Of a DNA stretch of 64,000 bases, positions 44,120 through 54,751 are shown piece after piece. Source of the stretch: Actinokineospora spheciospongiae (lineage in GTDB: Bacteria; Actinomycetota; Actinomycetes; Mycobacteriales; Pseudonocardiaceae); the NCBI RefSeq assembly GCF_000564855.1, contig NZ_AYXG01000004.1, positions 1-64,000 on the forward strand. Reading direction: 5' to 3'. Below the pieces are notes generated by a model. That model saw only the letters and a list, made by a program, of their open reading frames with translations, did no database searches and had not been told where the DNA came from. Made by a program: the position numbers and the translations under genes. Within the stretch, counting starts at the first letter, position 1, and each line of letters starts with the position of its first letter.

Positions 44120-45077
44120 GGCGGCGCAGGGCCGCGCTCGCGGGCGGGCCCCAACTGGGCTTGCCGCCTGGTCGGCCGTGGACCCCATTGTCGCCGATGA
44201 TCAGACAGGCCAGGGCCTTGGTCACCGCCCACCCCCGGGCCCGCAGCAGGGACGCCGCGTCGGCGCCGGGGGTGTAGCCGCGGTGGAAGAGGTCAAGCCC
44301 CCCGTCGGGCAGCACGTGCCAGGCGGCGGCAAGGTCGCAGGCGGGGTCGCCCGCGCAGGTGTCGCCGAAGTCGATCACACCGCAAAGGTCGCCGTCGCGG
44401 GTCAGCAGGTTGGCCGGGTGCAAGTCGCCGTGCAGCCACACCGGGGGGCCGGTCCACTTCGGCGCGGTCACCGCCTCGTCCCAGACCGCGCGGACGGCGC
44501 CCGGGTTGGGGAGCAGCCCGCGCTTGACCGCGTCTTCGAAGAAGAAATCGAAGCCCTCGCTGGTGTCGGCGAGGTCGCCGCCGCGCTTGTGCCTCCCGGC
44601 GGGTACCCCGTCGGCAGCGGTTCCGTGCAGGGTGGAGAGAAATGCGGACAGGGTGCTGGCGGCCTCGAGCCGGGTGACGGGGTCGCGGTCGGCGGGTGTG
44701 CCGGGAACCCAGGTGGTGATCAGCCACGGGTGCGGGAACCGGTCGGACGGCTCGCCCAACCGCAGCGGGGTCGGAATCGGCAGCGGCAGCCGCGGCGCCA
44801 GGGCGGGGAGCAGGGCGTGCTCCTTGCGCAGCAGTTCGTCGGCGTCGGTGGTCGCCCAGGGGAGCCGGACGGCGAGGTCGTCGCCCAAGCGCCACAACTG
44901 GTTGTCCCATCCGCGGGCGCCGAAGGCCAGCGGCAGGCCTGCCAGGTCAGGGTGCTGGTCGCGGAGCAGCGCCGCGACGAAGTCCGCGGAGATCTCAGTT
45001 TCCGTCTCAGCCACAAGGCGAACCCTACTCGAACCATCCCCCGGGAACGCCTGGGGGACCGGGGTCTGGTCAGGCAT
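44109..45077 (-). CDS. APH-family phosphotransferase, likely self-resistance (CapP-like)
   Basis: 322 aa. The aminoglycoside-phosphotransferase fold shows the catalytic loop WLHGDLHPANLL (about 210) and the Mg-binding VIDFGD (about 233), with LITTWVPGTPAD in the hinge. ATG 45077 overlaps the NRPS stop by 8 nt; the frame extending to 45188 lies inside the NRPS. Capuramycin producers protect themselves with an APH-type kinase (CapP) that phosphorylates the antibiotic. Gene context makes that the best guess, though macrolide or generic APH activity cannot be excluded. Confidence 0.85.
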   Translation of the reverse strand: MPDQTPVPQAFPGDGSSRVRLVAETETEISADFVAALLRDQHPDLAGLPLAFGARGWDNQLWRLGDDLAVRLPWATTDADELLRKEHALLPALAPRLPLPIPTPLRLGEPSDRFPHPWLITTWVPGTPADRDPVTRLEAASTLSAFLSTLHGTAADGVPAGRHKRGGDLADTSEGFDFFFEDAVKRGLLPNPGAVRAVWDEAVTAPKWTGPPVWLHGDLHPANLLTRDGDLCGVIDFGDTCAGDPACDLAAAWHVLPDGGLDLFHRGYTPGADAASLLRARGWAVTKALACLIIGDNGVHGRPGGKPSWGPPASAALRRLTS

Positions 45078-48000
45078 CGCGGAACCACCCGGTCGCCATC
45101 TTAGCGGCCCGGTCACGGACGCGGGTCGCGGCCTCTGCGGCGGTGGCCGGGTCCACGCGGGCGCGATCGTGCTCGAACACACCGACAAGGCCTCCGTCGG
45201 CCGAGGACTCGACCGACAGCGCCGTCAGGAACAGGCTGTCGACGGGGCTGTCGAACTCCAGGATCGGGGCTGCGGCGGGCAAACCGGGTGACTCGGGGAC
45301 CGACCGGCGGGTGCCGACCAACTCTGCGGTGCCCGGCGAGCTGTTCTGGAGCGCGAACAGGGCGGTTGCCCGGGGAAGCTCCGGGACCAGCTCGACCAAG
45401 TCGTTGCGCGGTACGTCCTGGCGGTCCAGCGCGTCGATGCACCCGCTCCGCAGCGCGCCGACCGAGGCCCCACCGTCGGGGGAGTGCTCGACCGAGCCGA
45501 AGACCGGGACGAGGTTCATGAAGATGCCCACGCTGCGGCCCCACGAACCGGACAGCCTGCCGGACATGGGTGTCCACACAGGAGCGTGCTGTGCGAGCAG
45601 GCCGTATTCCTCGACGGCACAGCGGTAGGACGCCAGCAGAAGCATGTGCAGGGTGAGCCCCTGTTCGTCCGCGCCTCGCACCAGCGACTCCCGCTCCTCG
45701 CGGCTCCAGCGCAGGGTGACCGCGCCGAGGTCCGCGCTTGCCGGGCGCGGTGGCGCGGCGGCCCCGCCCAACGCCTCGAAGTGCCGCGACCGGATGGCGT
45801 CGGCGACCTCGACCGCCCTGGCTCGGCGGGACACCGCCTGGCGCACGGCGAAGTCGCTCTGCTGGATCGGTGCGGGCCCGGCCGCTGCGGTGTCGTACAA
45901 CCGGCACAGGTCGTCCCACAGCACCCCGAGGGAGTAGCCATCGACGACGATGTGATGCCACGACAGGACCAGGACGTGCGCGTCGCCCGCGCCGACGATG
46001 AGTTCCGCGTGTGCCAGCGGCCCGTCAGCCAGTTTGAACCCCGCCGCTCGATGCCGGTCGACGGCCTCGACCGCGGTCCGGGCGTCGACCACGCCGCTGC
46101 GGATGGCAAGGTCGCTCGTACGCGTCCCCACCCGCTGGCGCCAGCGTCCGCCGACCTCGACGAACGTGGTCCGCAATGCGTCGTGTCGTTGCTGCAGTGC
46201 GGTCCACGCGTTCCGCAGCCGCGTGGGATCCACCTGGCCCGTAAGGGTGAAGACCTGGTGCAGGCCCGCGCTCCGGGTGTACGGCCGATCGCGCGCGATC
46301 TCGAGGACCTCCTCTTGGAAGGCGATGGTGGGGAAGGTCTGACCACTTTCCGCCGCGGTCTCCTGGTGGTCTGGTCGGGTCCGGCCCGGCGCCAGGGGCA
46401 GCGCGTGGTCGATCCGCACGGCGAGGCTGCGGATGGTCGGGTTCTGGAAGAAGTCGGTGACGCTCAGACGCACGCCAAAAACCTCCCTGATCCCGCCCAG
46501 AACCTGGGTGGCCTGCAGGGAGTTGCCGCCAAGCTCGAAGAAACCGGCTTCGGGGTCCGGGGCGGGTGTGCCGAGCACGGGACCGACCAACTCGACGGCC
46601 AGCAGATGCTCGGTGGGGGAGAGGTCGTGCCGGATGTGGCTCGCGTCCGGCCTGTCGTGCTCGACCAGCAGCCGCTCCAACGCGTGCCGGTCAACCTTGC
46701 CGTGCGCGGTGAGCGGGATTTCCGGCAGCGCTACGAACCGACGGGGGACGGCGTACTCGGGCAACCGCGTCCGCGCATGCCGGCGCAGCGCCGCCGTGGT
46801 TGGCGCCGTTCGACCCGGAACGGGGACCACGAACGCGGTCAGCACCCGGCCGATGGAGGGGTGGTCGAACAGCTCCACCCGCACCGCCGCCACACCCTCC
46901 GCCCCGCCCAACCCCTGTTCGACGTCGGACGGCTCGACTCGGAAACCGTTGATCTGCACCTGGCGGTCGTTGCGTCCGTGAAACTGGAGGTTGCCGTCGG
47001 GGCGCCACCGCGCCAGGTCACCGGTTCGGTAGACGCGCTCGCCGACGGCGTCGACGAAGCAGAAACCGCTGTCGGGGCGGTCGAGGTAACCGTCGGCCAG
47101 GCTCGGTCCCGCGACGCACAGCTCGCCCAGTGCCATTGGCGGCTGGAGTTGGCCGCGGTCGTCCAGGACGTGGGTCCGCAGACCCGGCAGGGGCCGTCCG
47201 ATAGGCGGCGGCGTCGACCACCGCCCGTCGCAGCGCATCAAGGTCACCGCGACGGTGGTCTCGGTCGGCCCGTAGCCGTTCCAGAACTCCCGGCCGTCCC
47301 GCGCCCACTCCTCGACCAATGACCCCGGGAACGCCTCGCCCCCGACCGACACCAGCCGGAGGTCGGGGTAGTCCCCGCGCAGCTGCGGCATGAGCGCGGG
47401 TGGCAGCTCAGCGACCGTGACCCGTTCGCCGCGCATGAAGTCGCGCAGCAGCATGGGATCTCGGCGCTGCTCGACCGTGGCGACGCAGACCGTGGCGCCC
47501 GCGTACAACGTCGCCAGGACCTCAAACACCGAGACATCGAAGCTCGGGCGGGCGAAGGCCAGCACCCGATCACCCGGCGCCATCTTGTAGGCGGCCACGA
47601 TCTCGTGGGCGAAGTGCGCGAGGGCGCGCTGCCCCACCACGACTCCCTTCGGCGTCCCGGTGCTGCCCGAGGTGAAGATCACGTAGGCTGGATCGTCGGG
47701 GTTGGCGGAGCGGGCGGTGGGCCGAGCCGCGCTGCCGCGCGGCCTGCCTGCCCCGATGTCGAGGACCGGGATGGAGCCGTCTGCGAGGTCATGGGCGTGA
47801 TGGGCGCCCGCGCCGACGATCAGCACCGAGGCGCCTGCCCCCGCGGTGATCGCCGCCAGCCGCTCGACCGGGGCCTCGACGTCGAGCGGGACGTAGGCGG
47901 CGCCCACCGCGGCCGTCGCCAGGACCGCGCTGATGGCCTCGGGGCCTTGGCTGCTCAGCAGCAGGGTCCGTGACCCAGGTCCGACGCCGAGGGCGGCCAG

Positions 48001-49149
48001 GTCAGCGGCTATGGCCTCGGCGACGGCGAGGACGTCGCGGTAGGTATGTGCGCGACCGTCGTGGCGGACGGCCACGCAGTCCGGCTGCTCCGCGGCGTGG
48101 CGGCGCACCGCGTCGAGCACGGTCGCGGCGGAACCGGTGGTTGGCGGGCCGCCGTCAGCGATCCGCCGGAGCACGGCAGCCTGACGGTCACTGACGATGC
48201 CGAGTTGCCCGACGGGGGTGCGGCCTCCGCGGCACGCGACGCGGACCAAGTGGCCGAATGACTCGACGAAGCTCTCGACGCCCACGCGGTCGCCGCGGTG
48301 GTGCGCCAGCAGCTCCAGACCGCTGCCGCACTGCCGGATCGCGAACGCGACGTCGACGTCCAGCGCGCCGGGAACCACCTCCTCGAGGCTCACCTGGCAG
48401 CCGTCGAGGACGGCGTCGCGCATGAGCGATCGGACGTCGTCGAACGTGTACGCGACAGCTGGTCGATGGTCCGGCACTCCGCGTTCGCCCACTGCGGAGG
48501 CGCTGGTCCCCACCGCGGTGAGGAAGGCCGACAAGTCGAGGTCGAGGTCGACTGCGGTGGTGACGGCCCCGCCCCAGGCGATCGTCACCTCGTCCAAGCG
48601 GTCCCACCGGGCCACCAGAAGGATGAGGAGGCCGAACACCGCCGTCGGCAGGTCGACGCCGACCGCGCCCGCGAGGTCGGTGAGCGCGGTGGCCTCATCC
48701 CGTGTGCAAAGCGCCACATCGCTGTGCGCCGGGGCTGACTCGTCCGCGCGGCGTGGCCGGTCCCAGTGGCCGGGGTCGAGGCGGGCGGGATCCGGTGCAG
48801 TGGTGGCCGCGTAGCAGGCCGCTACCTCCCGCATGAAGGCCGCGACTGAGGTCGAGCCCCACTTTCCCCTGTGGACGGTCCAGAGGAGGGAGTGGCTGAT
48901 GGGGGAGTGGTGGACGAGCGTCGCGCGGGCGGGTACCGGGTCCGCCGACGTCAAGGGGATCGCGGCCTCATCCAGCAGGACTTCGCGCGCCGGTGTGTCC
49001 GCGGCGCGTACGACGCGCACCGGCAGGTCGCCTGCCCACATGCGCAGGGCGGGAAGCTTCCAGGCCGCCGCCCGCAGCGCGGCGAACAGCCTGTCGTCAT
49101 CCACCCCGCCGCGCAGAGCGAACCGGTGGACGGTGGTGAGGTCGGACAT
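45070..49149 (-). CDS. NRPS with degenerate C, A, PCP and terminal C domains
   Basis: 1359 aa. (1) Residues 1-340: condensation-like domain whose HHxxxDG is HHSPISH (80-86), so it lacks the catalytic Asp-Gly. (2) Adenylation, about 345-850: [26 protein letters not shown]. The specificity residues read by alignment to GrsA are D-V-F-E-V-V-G-V-A-K; Glu at the 278 position is shared with Orn/Lys codes. (3) Carrier LGGNSLQA with Ser near 876. (4) Condensation, 930-1350, with intact [10 protein letters not shown]. There is no thioesterase. ATG 49149 follows GGAGG; 49173 is an alternative. A role in an aminocaprolactam-like amine from lysine fits capuramycin logic but is inference. Confidence 0.9.
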   Translation of the reverse strand: MSDLTTVHRFALRGGVDDDRLFAALRAAAWKLPALRMWAGDLPVRVVRAADTPAREVLLDEAAIPLTSADPVPARATLVHHSPISHSLLWTVHRGKWGSTSVAAFMREVAACYAATTAPDPARLDPGHWDRPRRADESAPAHSDVALCTRDEATALTDLAGAVGVDLPTAVFGLLILLVARWDRLDEVTIAWGGAVTTAVDLDLDLSAFLTAVGTSASAVGERGVPDHRPAVAYTFDDVRSLMRDAVLDGCQVSLEEVVPGALDVDVAFAIRQCGSGLELLAHHRGDRVGVESFVESFGHLVRVACRGGRTPVGQLGIVSDRQAAVLRRIADGGPPTTGSAATVLDAVRRHAAEQPDCVAVRHDGRAHTYRDVLAVAEAIAADLAALGVGPGSRTLLLSSQGPEAISAVLATAAVGAAYVPLDVEAPVERLAAITAGAGASVLIVGAGAHHAHDLADGSIPVLDIGAGRPRGSAARPTARSANPDDPAYVIFTSGSTGTPKGVVVGQRALAHFAHEIVAAYKMAPGDRVLAFARPSFDVSVFEVLATLYAGATVCVATVEQRRDPMLLRDFMRGERVTVAELPPALMPQLRGDYPDLRLVSVGGEAFPGSLVEEWARDGREFWNGYGPTETTVAVTLMRCDGRWSTPPPIGRPLPGLRTHVLDDRGQLQPPMALGELCVAGPSLADGYLDRPDSGFCFVDAVGERVYRTGDLARWRPDGNLQFHGRNDRQVQINGFRVEPSDVEQGLGGAEGVAAVRVELFDHPSIGRVLTAFVVPVPGRTAPTTAALRRHARTRLPEYAVPRRFVALPEIPLTAHGKVDRHALERLLVEHDRPDASHIRHDLSPTEHLLAVELVGPVLGTPAPDPEAGFFELGGNSLQATQVLGGIREVFGVRLSVTDFFQNPTIRSLAVRIDHALPLAPGRTRPDHQETAAESGQTFPTIAFQEEVLEIARDRPYTRSAGLHQVFTLTGQVDPTRLRNAWTALQQRHDALRTTFVEVGGRWRQRVGTRTSDLAIRSGVVDARTAVEAVDRHRAAGFKLADGPLAHAELIVGAGDAHVLVLSWHHIVVDGYSLGVLWDDLCRLYDTAAAGPAPIQQSDFAVRQAVSRRARAVEVADAIRSRHFEALGGAAAPPRPASADLGAVTLRWSREERESLVRGADEQGLTLHMLLLASYRCAVEEYGLLAQHAPVWTPMSGRLSGSWGRSVGIFMNLVPVFGSVEHSPDGGASVGALRSGCIDALDRQDVPRNDLVELVPELPRATALFALQNSSPGTAELVGTRRSVPESPGLPAAAPILEFDSPVDSLFLTALSVESSADGGLVGVFEHDRARVDPATAAEAATRVRDRAAKMATGWFRDA

Positions 49150-49150
49150 G

Positions 49151-51466
49151 TCAGCCTCCGCGTTGCTCGTCATCGGCGGTCGCGATCGCCGCCCAGACGC
49201 GGTCGGGGGTCAGCGGCATGTCGAGGTGCCGGACACCGAGGTGGGCGAGCGCGTCGACGACCGCGTTGTGCACGGCCGGGGTGGAACCGATGGTGCCCGC
49301 CTCGCCGATCCCCTTGACCCCGAGTGGGTTGACGTCAGTGGGCGTCTGGCTGACCTCCAGCTCGAAGTCGGGCAGGTCGGGGGCGGCCACGGCCCCGTAG
49401 GCGGCGAGCGCAGCGGTGAGCGGGGTGCCTTGGTCGTCGTGGCGCACCTCTTCGAACAGCGCTTGGGCGATGCCCTGCGCGATACCGCCCTGCCGCTGCC
49501 CCTCGGCCAGGACCGGGTTGAGGATCGGCCCCGCATCGTCGGCGCTGATGTGGCGCAGCACGGTGGTCTTGCCCGTCTCGGTGTCGACCTCGACCACCGC
49601 GAGGTGCGCGCCGAAGGGGAACGTCGGGTGCTCCGCGGTGAACTCGACCTCGGCGCTGATCGGGCCCCCGGCGTGCGCGACGACCTCGCACCACGCCGCA
49701 CCGCGGTCGGGCTGGGCGACGGGGTGCCACCGCCCGGAACAGGTGTCGAGCACGACATCGTCCTCGGCGACACCGAGGAGCGCTGCAGCGTGCGGTCGGG
49801 CCCGATCGCGCACCGCGGCGGCGGCTTGGTGGACCGCTGAGCCGCCCAGTTGCAGCGAACGACTGGAGTATGTGCCGACGGCCTCTGGGATGAGGTCGGT
49901 GTCCCCGTGCGTGACGGTGGTGTCGGCAATCGCGACGCCGAGCGCGTCCGCGACCAGCATCGACCACGACGTCTGGTGACCCTGCCCCTGTGCTGAGCTG
50001 CCGGTCAGCACCGCGACCCGCCCCCGGGCATCCACGGTCACCTTCGCCGTCTCCCCGCCGCCGCCGGTCATCTCGACGAACACGGCGATGCCGATGCCAA
50101 GCGCGACCCGGTGCTTGCTGGCGCGGCGCGCGGCCTGCTCGGTCCGCAGGCGTCGGTAGTCGGCGACGCGGAGGACCTGGTCAAGCACGGCGGCGTAGTC
50201 CCCCGAGTCGTAGCGCACCCCGGTCGCGGTGCGGTGCGGAAATGCCTCCGGCGGGATGAAGTTGCGGCGGCGGACCTCTACCGGGTCCAACCCGATCTCG
50301 GCGGCGAACAGGTCCACCGCGCGCTCGATGGCGGCGGTGGCTTCCGGCCGCCCGGCTCCCCGGTACTTGTTCACCGGGGTCGTGGTGGTGACTACCACCC
50401 GGAATCCGGTCTGCACCTCGGGGATGGCGTATACGCCGGGGGCCATCCGGCACGTCACCGGGGCCAGGGTGCTGGTGCGGGGGTAGGCCCCCGCGTCCTG
50501 GACGACGTCCAAGCGGTAGGCGGTGATCCGCCCCTGGAGGGTGCCCGCGAGGGTGACATGGTTGAGCTGGGCCCGGCCCTGGGTCATAGCCAGGAGGTTC
50601 TCGGTACGGGTCTCCGCCCAGCGCACCGCGCCGCGGCTGCGCCACGCCGCCCAGGCGACGGCGATCGCGTCCCGGTCGATGCCGATCTTCGCACCGAACC
50701 CGCCGCCCACGTCGGGGATCACCACCCGGATCGCCTCGACGGGTACGCCCAAGGCAGCGGCCAGGGAGCTGCGGCAGCGCTGGGCATTCTGGCTGCTGTG
50801 CCAGACGGTGAGTCGCCGCCCGTCGGAGACCGCGGCGGTGGCGCGACCCTCGATCGGCACGCACGCCACGCGGTGGTTGGTGATCTCCTGCTCGACGACG
50901 ACCTCCGCGTCGGCGAAGGGGGCGTCGTCGTAGGTGTCGCGGTCGCGCTGGTCGGCGACGTTGGTCCCGGTGCCCTCGAACAGCAGCGTGGAGCCCCGCA
51001 GCGCCTGTGCGGGGCCGACGACGGCGGGCAGCCGCTGAAAATCGACCTTGACCAAGGCGGCGACGTCCGGGCCCGCGTACCGCGAGGTGGTCAGAACCAG
51101 GGCCACCGGCTCGCCGACGTGCCGCACCCGCTGCCCACACCCGGTGAGCAGCGGTTCGGCGAACAGGGACGTACCGTCCTCCGCGCGCTGGAACGGTGGG
51201 GGCGCGGGAAGGTCGGCCAGGTCCGTCGCGGTGTAGACGGCGACAACGCCAGGGTGGGCCAGTGCCGCAGCGGTGTCGACCCGGGTGACGATCGCGTGCG
51301 CCCACGGCGACCGCACGAAGGTCACGTGCGCGGCGTGCGCGAGATCGGGCACGCGCAGGTCGTCGACGTAGGTCCCGCCCGAGGTGAGTAACGTCTCGTC
51401 CTCGACCCGATGCACCCGGGTGCCGAAGGACGGTCCTCGCGTCCCCTGCGCGGCGTTGGTGATCAT
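49151..51466 (-). CDS. molybdenum hydroxylase catalytic (Mo) subunit
   Basis: 771-aa CoxL/XdhB-family protein. N-terminal a/b hammerhead ([22 protein letters not shown] region), MoCo-binding [13 protein letters not shown] and [21 protein letters not shown], and the catalytic Glu in [10 protein letters not shown] near the C-terminus. The AYRGAGR-type loop (not AYRCSFR) indicates an aldehyde or heterocycle hydroxylase, not a true CO dehydrogenase. ATG 51466 has AAGGAC upstream. It is first of a minus-strand operon with the NRPS and kinase, while its small subunits are on the plus strand. Confidence 0.92.
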   Translation of the reverse strand: MITNAAQGTRGPSFGTRVHRVEDETLLTSGGTYVDDLRVPDLAHAAHVTFVRSPWAHAIVTRVDTAAALAHPGVVAVYTATDLADLPAPPPFQRAEDGTSLFAEPLLTGCGQRVRHVGEPVALVLTTSRYAGPDVAALVKVDFQRLPAVVGPAQALRGSTLLFEGTGTNVADQRDRDTYDDAPFADAEVVVEQEITNHRVACVPIEGRATAAVSDGRRLTVWHSSQNAQRCRSSLAAALGVPVEAIRVVIPDVGGGFGAKIGIDRDAIAVAWAAWRSRGAVRWAETRTENLLAMTQGRAQLNHVTLAGTLQGRITAYRLDVVQDAGAYPRTSTLAPVTCRMAPGVYAIPEVQTGFRVVVTTTTPVNKYRGAGRPEATAAIERAVDLFAAEIGLDPVEVRRRNFIPPEAFPHRTATGVRYDSGDYAAVLDQVLRVADYRRLRTEQAARRASKHRVALGIGIAVFVEMTGGGGETAKVTVDARGRVAVLTGSSAQGQGHQTSWSMLVADALGVAIADTTVTHGDTDLIPEAVGTYSSRSLQLGGSAVHQAAAAVRDRARPHAAALLGVAEDDVVLDTCSGRWHPVAQPDRGAAWCEVVAHAGGPISAEVEFTAEHPTFPFGAHLAVVEVDTETGKTTVLRHISADDAGPILNPVLAEGQRQGGIAQGIAQALFEEVRHDDQGTPLTAALAAYGAVAAPDLPDFELEVSQTPTDVNPLGVKGIGEAGTIGSTPAVHNAVVDALAHLGVRHLDMPLTPDRVWAAIATADDEQRGG

Positions 51467-51552
51467 GTCCTTGATGCTTCCGCTGCGCTCCCGGCTGGGC
51501 TAGTGGCCCTTTCGCCAAGGCAAAGCGGCCGACGGTGGGCCACCGGGAGGGG

Positions 51553-51897
51553 TCAGCCGGGCTCATGCCGGTCGGCGGCCTCCGCCCGAGGCAGCAGATC
51601 GCGTCTGGTGGCCATGACGGCCACCTCCACCCGGGACCCGGCCCCGAGCTTGAGCATGATGCGGGCGATGTGCTCGCGCGCGGTCCGCTCGGTGATGCCC
51701 AGGGCCGAACCGATGCCCCGATTGGTCATCCCGGTGGTGACCAGGTCGAGCACTTCGCTTTCCCGGTCGCTCAAGGTGGCCATCCTGGAGTGGAGTTCTC
51801 CGATCTCGACCACCTGCTTGGCAGTCTTTCCCAACGCATTGCTCCATCTACACCGAGGTCGTGCTGTGGAAGTCTGGTCGCTTGTCAACCGGAACAT
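51553..51897 (-). CDS. LuxR-type HTH regulator, small
   Basis: 114 aa with a complete LuxR C-terminal helix-turn-helix (LSDRESEVLDLVTTG, GIGSALGITERTAREHI, LKLGAGSRVEVAVMA). There is no receiver or autoinducer domain, so it is a stand-alone HTH protein or the end of a shortened regulator. The start is uncertain: ATG 51897, or ATG 51780 immediately before the HTH. It sits upstream of the Mo-subunit/NRPS operon on the same strand and divergent from the capH-like operon, so it is the obvious cluster regulator. Confidence 0.75.
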   Translation of the reverse strand: MFRLTSDQTSTARPRCRWSNALGKTAKQVVEIGELHSRMATLSDRESEVLDLVTTGMTNRGIGSALGITERTAREHIARIMLKLGAGSRVEVAVMATRRDLLPRAEAADRHEPG

Positions 51898-52279
51898 GGG
51901 TGATCGTGGAAGCAGCCTCCGTCCCCCTGGTCAGCGCGATGCGCTGCACTCGGTTGCCTGCGATCAGAATGATCCCATCATCCTTTTCGGCTGTCAAACT
52001 CGCAGGTGGATTATTCCGGGTTCTTCGGGTCCGATGTGGAATGCGGAACTTCCGCATCGTGAAATGGATTGCGCCGATTGTGTGATCTGTGCGAGGGGTT
52101 GACGATGCTCCTCTCGTGCACGTTTTCGGCGTTATCGCAGCGTTGGCTGACCAGCCGGCGTCGAAGAGCCAGTAGTCAGGGATTCCCCACACCGCCAAGA
52201 ATTGAAGTCGTTCGGAGGAATGGTGCGTGGTTGCGCTCCGCGACCCGCAGGCTGGGCACAGCACTCTGGGGGCCAGGCG
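51898..52279. promoter_or_regulatory. divergent control region with 17-bp palindrome
   Basis: 382 nt, AT-richer than the genes around it. ATGCGGAA and TTCCGCAT at 52041-52057 form a perfect inverted repeat with a 1-nt centre, midway between the LuxR-type gene and the SHMT-like gene. TTGACG at 52099 could be a -35 box for the rightward operon. No supported small gene lies here. Confidence 0.5.
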
Positions 52280-53518
52280 ATGACAGACATCCGGCAGTTG
52301 CGCGAGCTGGCAGCGGGGTTCCGCGCGCAGCGGGAAGCCGCTGACGCCGCCGTCAACCTCGTGCCCAGCGAGAACAGGCTGTCCCCGTTGGCGCAGCTGC
52401 CGCTGGCCACCGACTACTACAACCGCTACTTCTTTAACGAAGCGTTCGACCCGGGGTTCTGGCAGTTTCGCGGCGGGCAGGAGGCGGCCGGGGTCGAGGT
52501 GGACTTGGCCTTGGGCCACCTCAGCGAGTTGGCCCGCGCCCCGCACGTCAACGCGCGCCCCATCTCCGGCCTGTCGGCGATGATGATCGCCATGGCCGGG
52601 CTCGGCGGCGAGCCGGGCGGCACGGTGGTCTCCGTCGACGTGGCCTCCGGCGGGCACTACGCCACCGCGGACCTCGCCCGCAGGCTCGGCTTCCGCTCGG
52701 CGACCGTCCCCGTGCTGCGCGGCCAAGTCGACGAGCGGCGCCTGGAAGCGGTCCTGCGCGCCCACTCACCGCGGCTGGTATACCTGGACTTGCAGAACAG
52801 CCGCCACGAGCTGCAGTTGTCCGGCGTGGCGGACCTCATCAGGGCCGTCTCTCCACAGACGCTGCTGCACGTCGACTGCAGCCACACCATGGGCTTGATT
52901 CTCGGCGGCGTCCTAAGCAACCCGCTGGATCTGGGCGCGAACTCGATGGGCGGGTCGACGCACAAGAGCTTCCCCGGGCCGCACAAGGGCGCCCTGTTCA
53001 CCCGGGACCCGGACCTGCACCAGCGGGTGAAGGCCGCGCAGTTCACGCTGCTCAGTAGCCACCACTTCGCCGAGACCCTCGCGCTGGGGCTGGCCGCTGC
53101 GGAGTTCCGCCACTTCGGCCAGGCCTACGCCGAGCAGGTCGTCGACAACGCCCGCCTGTTCAGCAAGTTGCTGGCCGCCGACGGGTTCGACGTCGCCGCC
53201 GACGAAGACGGTCATACCACGAGTACCCACCAGGTCTGGGTCACGCTCGGCGACGCCGAGCGCACCGACGAGTTCTCCGAACGCCTGTACCGCAGCGGGA
53301 TCCGGGTCAACGTTCAGGTGGACCTACCGGGACTTGCGGGTCCGGTGCTGCGTCTAGGCCTCAACGAGTTGACCTTCGCGGGCGGGCGCGAACCCGCCGT
53401 GCACGCCCTCGTCAAGGAGTTCGCCCACGCACGTTCCGGCGCTCCGGACGGCGGGGGAGGCGGCAGACGGGTCCGCGAGCAGTGCGGACCGCCGTTCTAC
53501 TTCGCCGAGTTCGCGTGA
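52280..53518 (+). CDS. capH: SHMT-fold transaldolase (CapH/LipK-like)
   Basis: 412-aa PLP enzyme of the serine hydroxymethyltransferase fold: NLVPSENRLSP, FRGGQEAAGVEVD, and the PLP Lys229 in GGSTHKSFPGPHKG. SHMT-like enzymes of nucleoside antibiotic clusters (CapH, LipK) are L-Thr:uridine-5'-aldehyde transaldolases that make 5'-C-glycyluridine. Here the partner dioxygenase and the downstream Cap15-like enzyme are in the same operon, so that role is strongly suggested. ATG 52280 lies after GGGGG; the frame is open to 52202. It is the first gene of the rightward operon. Confidence 0.82.
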   Translation: MTDIRQLRELAAGFRAQREAADAAVNLVPSENRLSPLAQLPLATDYYNRYFFNEAFDPGFWQFRGGQEAAGVEVDLALGHLSELARAPHVNARPISGLSAMMIAMAGLGGEPGGTVVSVDVASGGHYATADLARRLGFRSATVPVLRGQVDERRLEAVLRAHSPRLVYLDLQNSRHELQLSGVADLIRAVSPQTLLHVDCSHTMGLILGGVLSNPLDLGANSMGGSTHKSFPGPHKGALFTRDPDLHQRVKAAQFTLLSSHHFAETLALGLAAAEFRHFGQAYAEQVVDNARLFSKLLAADGFDVAADEDGHTTSTHQVWVTLGDAERTDEFSERLYRSGIRVNVQVDLPGLAGPVLRLGLNELTFAGGREPAVHALVKEFAHARSGAPDGGGGGRRVREQCGPPFYFAEFA

Positions 53519-53557
53519 CCCCGAAGCCGAACCCCGATTGGAGGTGCGCGTAGACCG

Positions 53558-54709
53558 ATGGCCCCTTCCCACACCATCGTCGTTGACGCCGGATCGTACT
53601 CCTTGTCCGAGACCGCCATCGCGGGCGCGGGACAGCGCCTCGTCGAGATCACCCAGGCCCTCGGCGACCGGCATGCAGTGCGCGTGATTGCCCGCCCTGC
53701 CCCCGACATCGTCGACCTTGGCGCTGCCGACCTTGTCCCGCCGAGCGCCGCGGAGCCGGCCATCGCCGCCGCTGACGCCGTGCTGTTCTTCGACACCCCG
53801 GACCGTGAACGCATCGAGCTTGCCGTCGCCCATCGCAAGGTGATCGTCGGGGAGTGCCGCGCGCCCCTTGAGCACATGGGCTACCCGTCCGTGCTTGCCT
53901 GTCCTGACCCGACCGGCGAGCACCAGCGATTCCTCGGCGCCTACCGACGGCTGTTGCAGGTGGCCCACCACTTCCTATGCCGCTCGCAGGTCGAGCGCGC
54001 GGCACTGCTGTCGACCCTGTGCGCGTTCGGCCGGATCACCCCACCGGACATGGTCCGCTCCTGGACCCTCGACCACCTGGTCACCACCGTGCCGGTCGGG
54101 TTCAGCAGGCGCGGGCTTGCGGCGGCGGACGCCGCCGTGCCGCGCCACCTGGCGGACTTCTTGTGGACCGGTGGCATCTGGGCATTCTTCCAGCCGCTCA
54201 TGCTCGTCGAGGCCATGGCGGTCCTCCGTGACCGGGGAGTGGACGCCACCGCCGCCTACCTGCACGCGGCGCCCACCGAGGACACTCGGGCCACCATTGA
54301 TTCGGTCGCCAAGGCCATCGCCGACGCGGCCCTCGCCGACCGCGTGTACTTGCGCACCGAGGCTTTGCCGCTTTCCGAGCGCGACCAGTATGTCAAGGCG
54401 GCCCAGGCCTACGTCTGCGTTGCCAAACCCGGGGTCGAGAACGAGACCGGCACCCGGCTGCGCCTGCGCGACACCTGGCTGCACGGGATCCCCACGGTCA
54501 TAGACCCGTACGGCATCTCCGGCGACTTGGTCGCCAGCGAGGGACTGGGCGTCGTCCTGCGCGACCCCAGCCCTGAGAGCTTGGCGGACGCGCTGCAGGC
54601 AGTGAAGACCGGTGCGGTCGCCGCGCCGGGCAGGCGGCTTGAGCGGCTCTATGAAACCAGCACCGCCGCCTTCGCCGACTGGCTGGACGAGGAACTGCGC
54701 CGGGGCTGA
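53558..54709 (+). CDS. GT-B fold glycosyltransferase
   Basis: 383 aa. The C-terminal half has the GT4-like nucleotide-sugar domain: FLWTGGIWAFFQPLMLVEAM, then LYLHAAP-like strand, ERDQYVKAAQAYVCVAKPG and ENETGTRLRLRDTW with HGIPTVIDPYG. The N-terminal half is a matching Rossmann domain with an early IVVDAGSYS strand. ATG 53558 has GGAGGTG about 11 nt upstream. It probably attaches a sugar to the nucleoside core; given the 2,3-dehydratase and 3-ketoreductase genes three and five genes on, a 2-deoxysugar donor is likely. Exact acceptor unknown. Confidence 0.8.
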   Translation: MAPSHTIVVDAGSYSLSETAIAGAGQRLVEITQALGDRHAVRVIARPAPDIVDLGAADLVPPSAAEPAIAAADAVLFFDTPDRERIELAVAHRKVIVGECRAPLEHMGYPSVLACPDPTGEHQRFLGAYRRLLQVAHHFLCRSQVERAALLSTLCAFGRITPPDMVRSWTLDHLVTTVPVGFSRRGLAAADAAVPRHLADFLWTGGIWAFFQPLMLVEAMAVLRDRGVDATAAYLHAAPTEDTRATIDSVAKAIADAALADRVYLRTEALPLSERDQYVKAAQAYVCVAKPGVENETGTRLRLRDTWLHGIPTVIDPYGISGDLVASEGLGVVLRDPSPESLADALQAVKTGAVAAPGRRLERLYETSTAAFADWLDEELRRG

Positions 54710-54751
54710 GTCCGCACCATCCGGATGTCAACAGTAAGGAAATGGAGCCGC

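Noticed and set aside
45484-47322. 612-aa plus-strand frame inside the NRPS
   Set aside because: Antisense shadow; the minus strand encodes unmistakable A, PCP and C domain motifs.
49151-51466. carbon monoxide dehydrogenase large subunit
   Set aside because: The active-site loop is of the AYRGAGR type rather than AYRCSFR, and there are no cox accessory genes.
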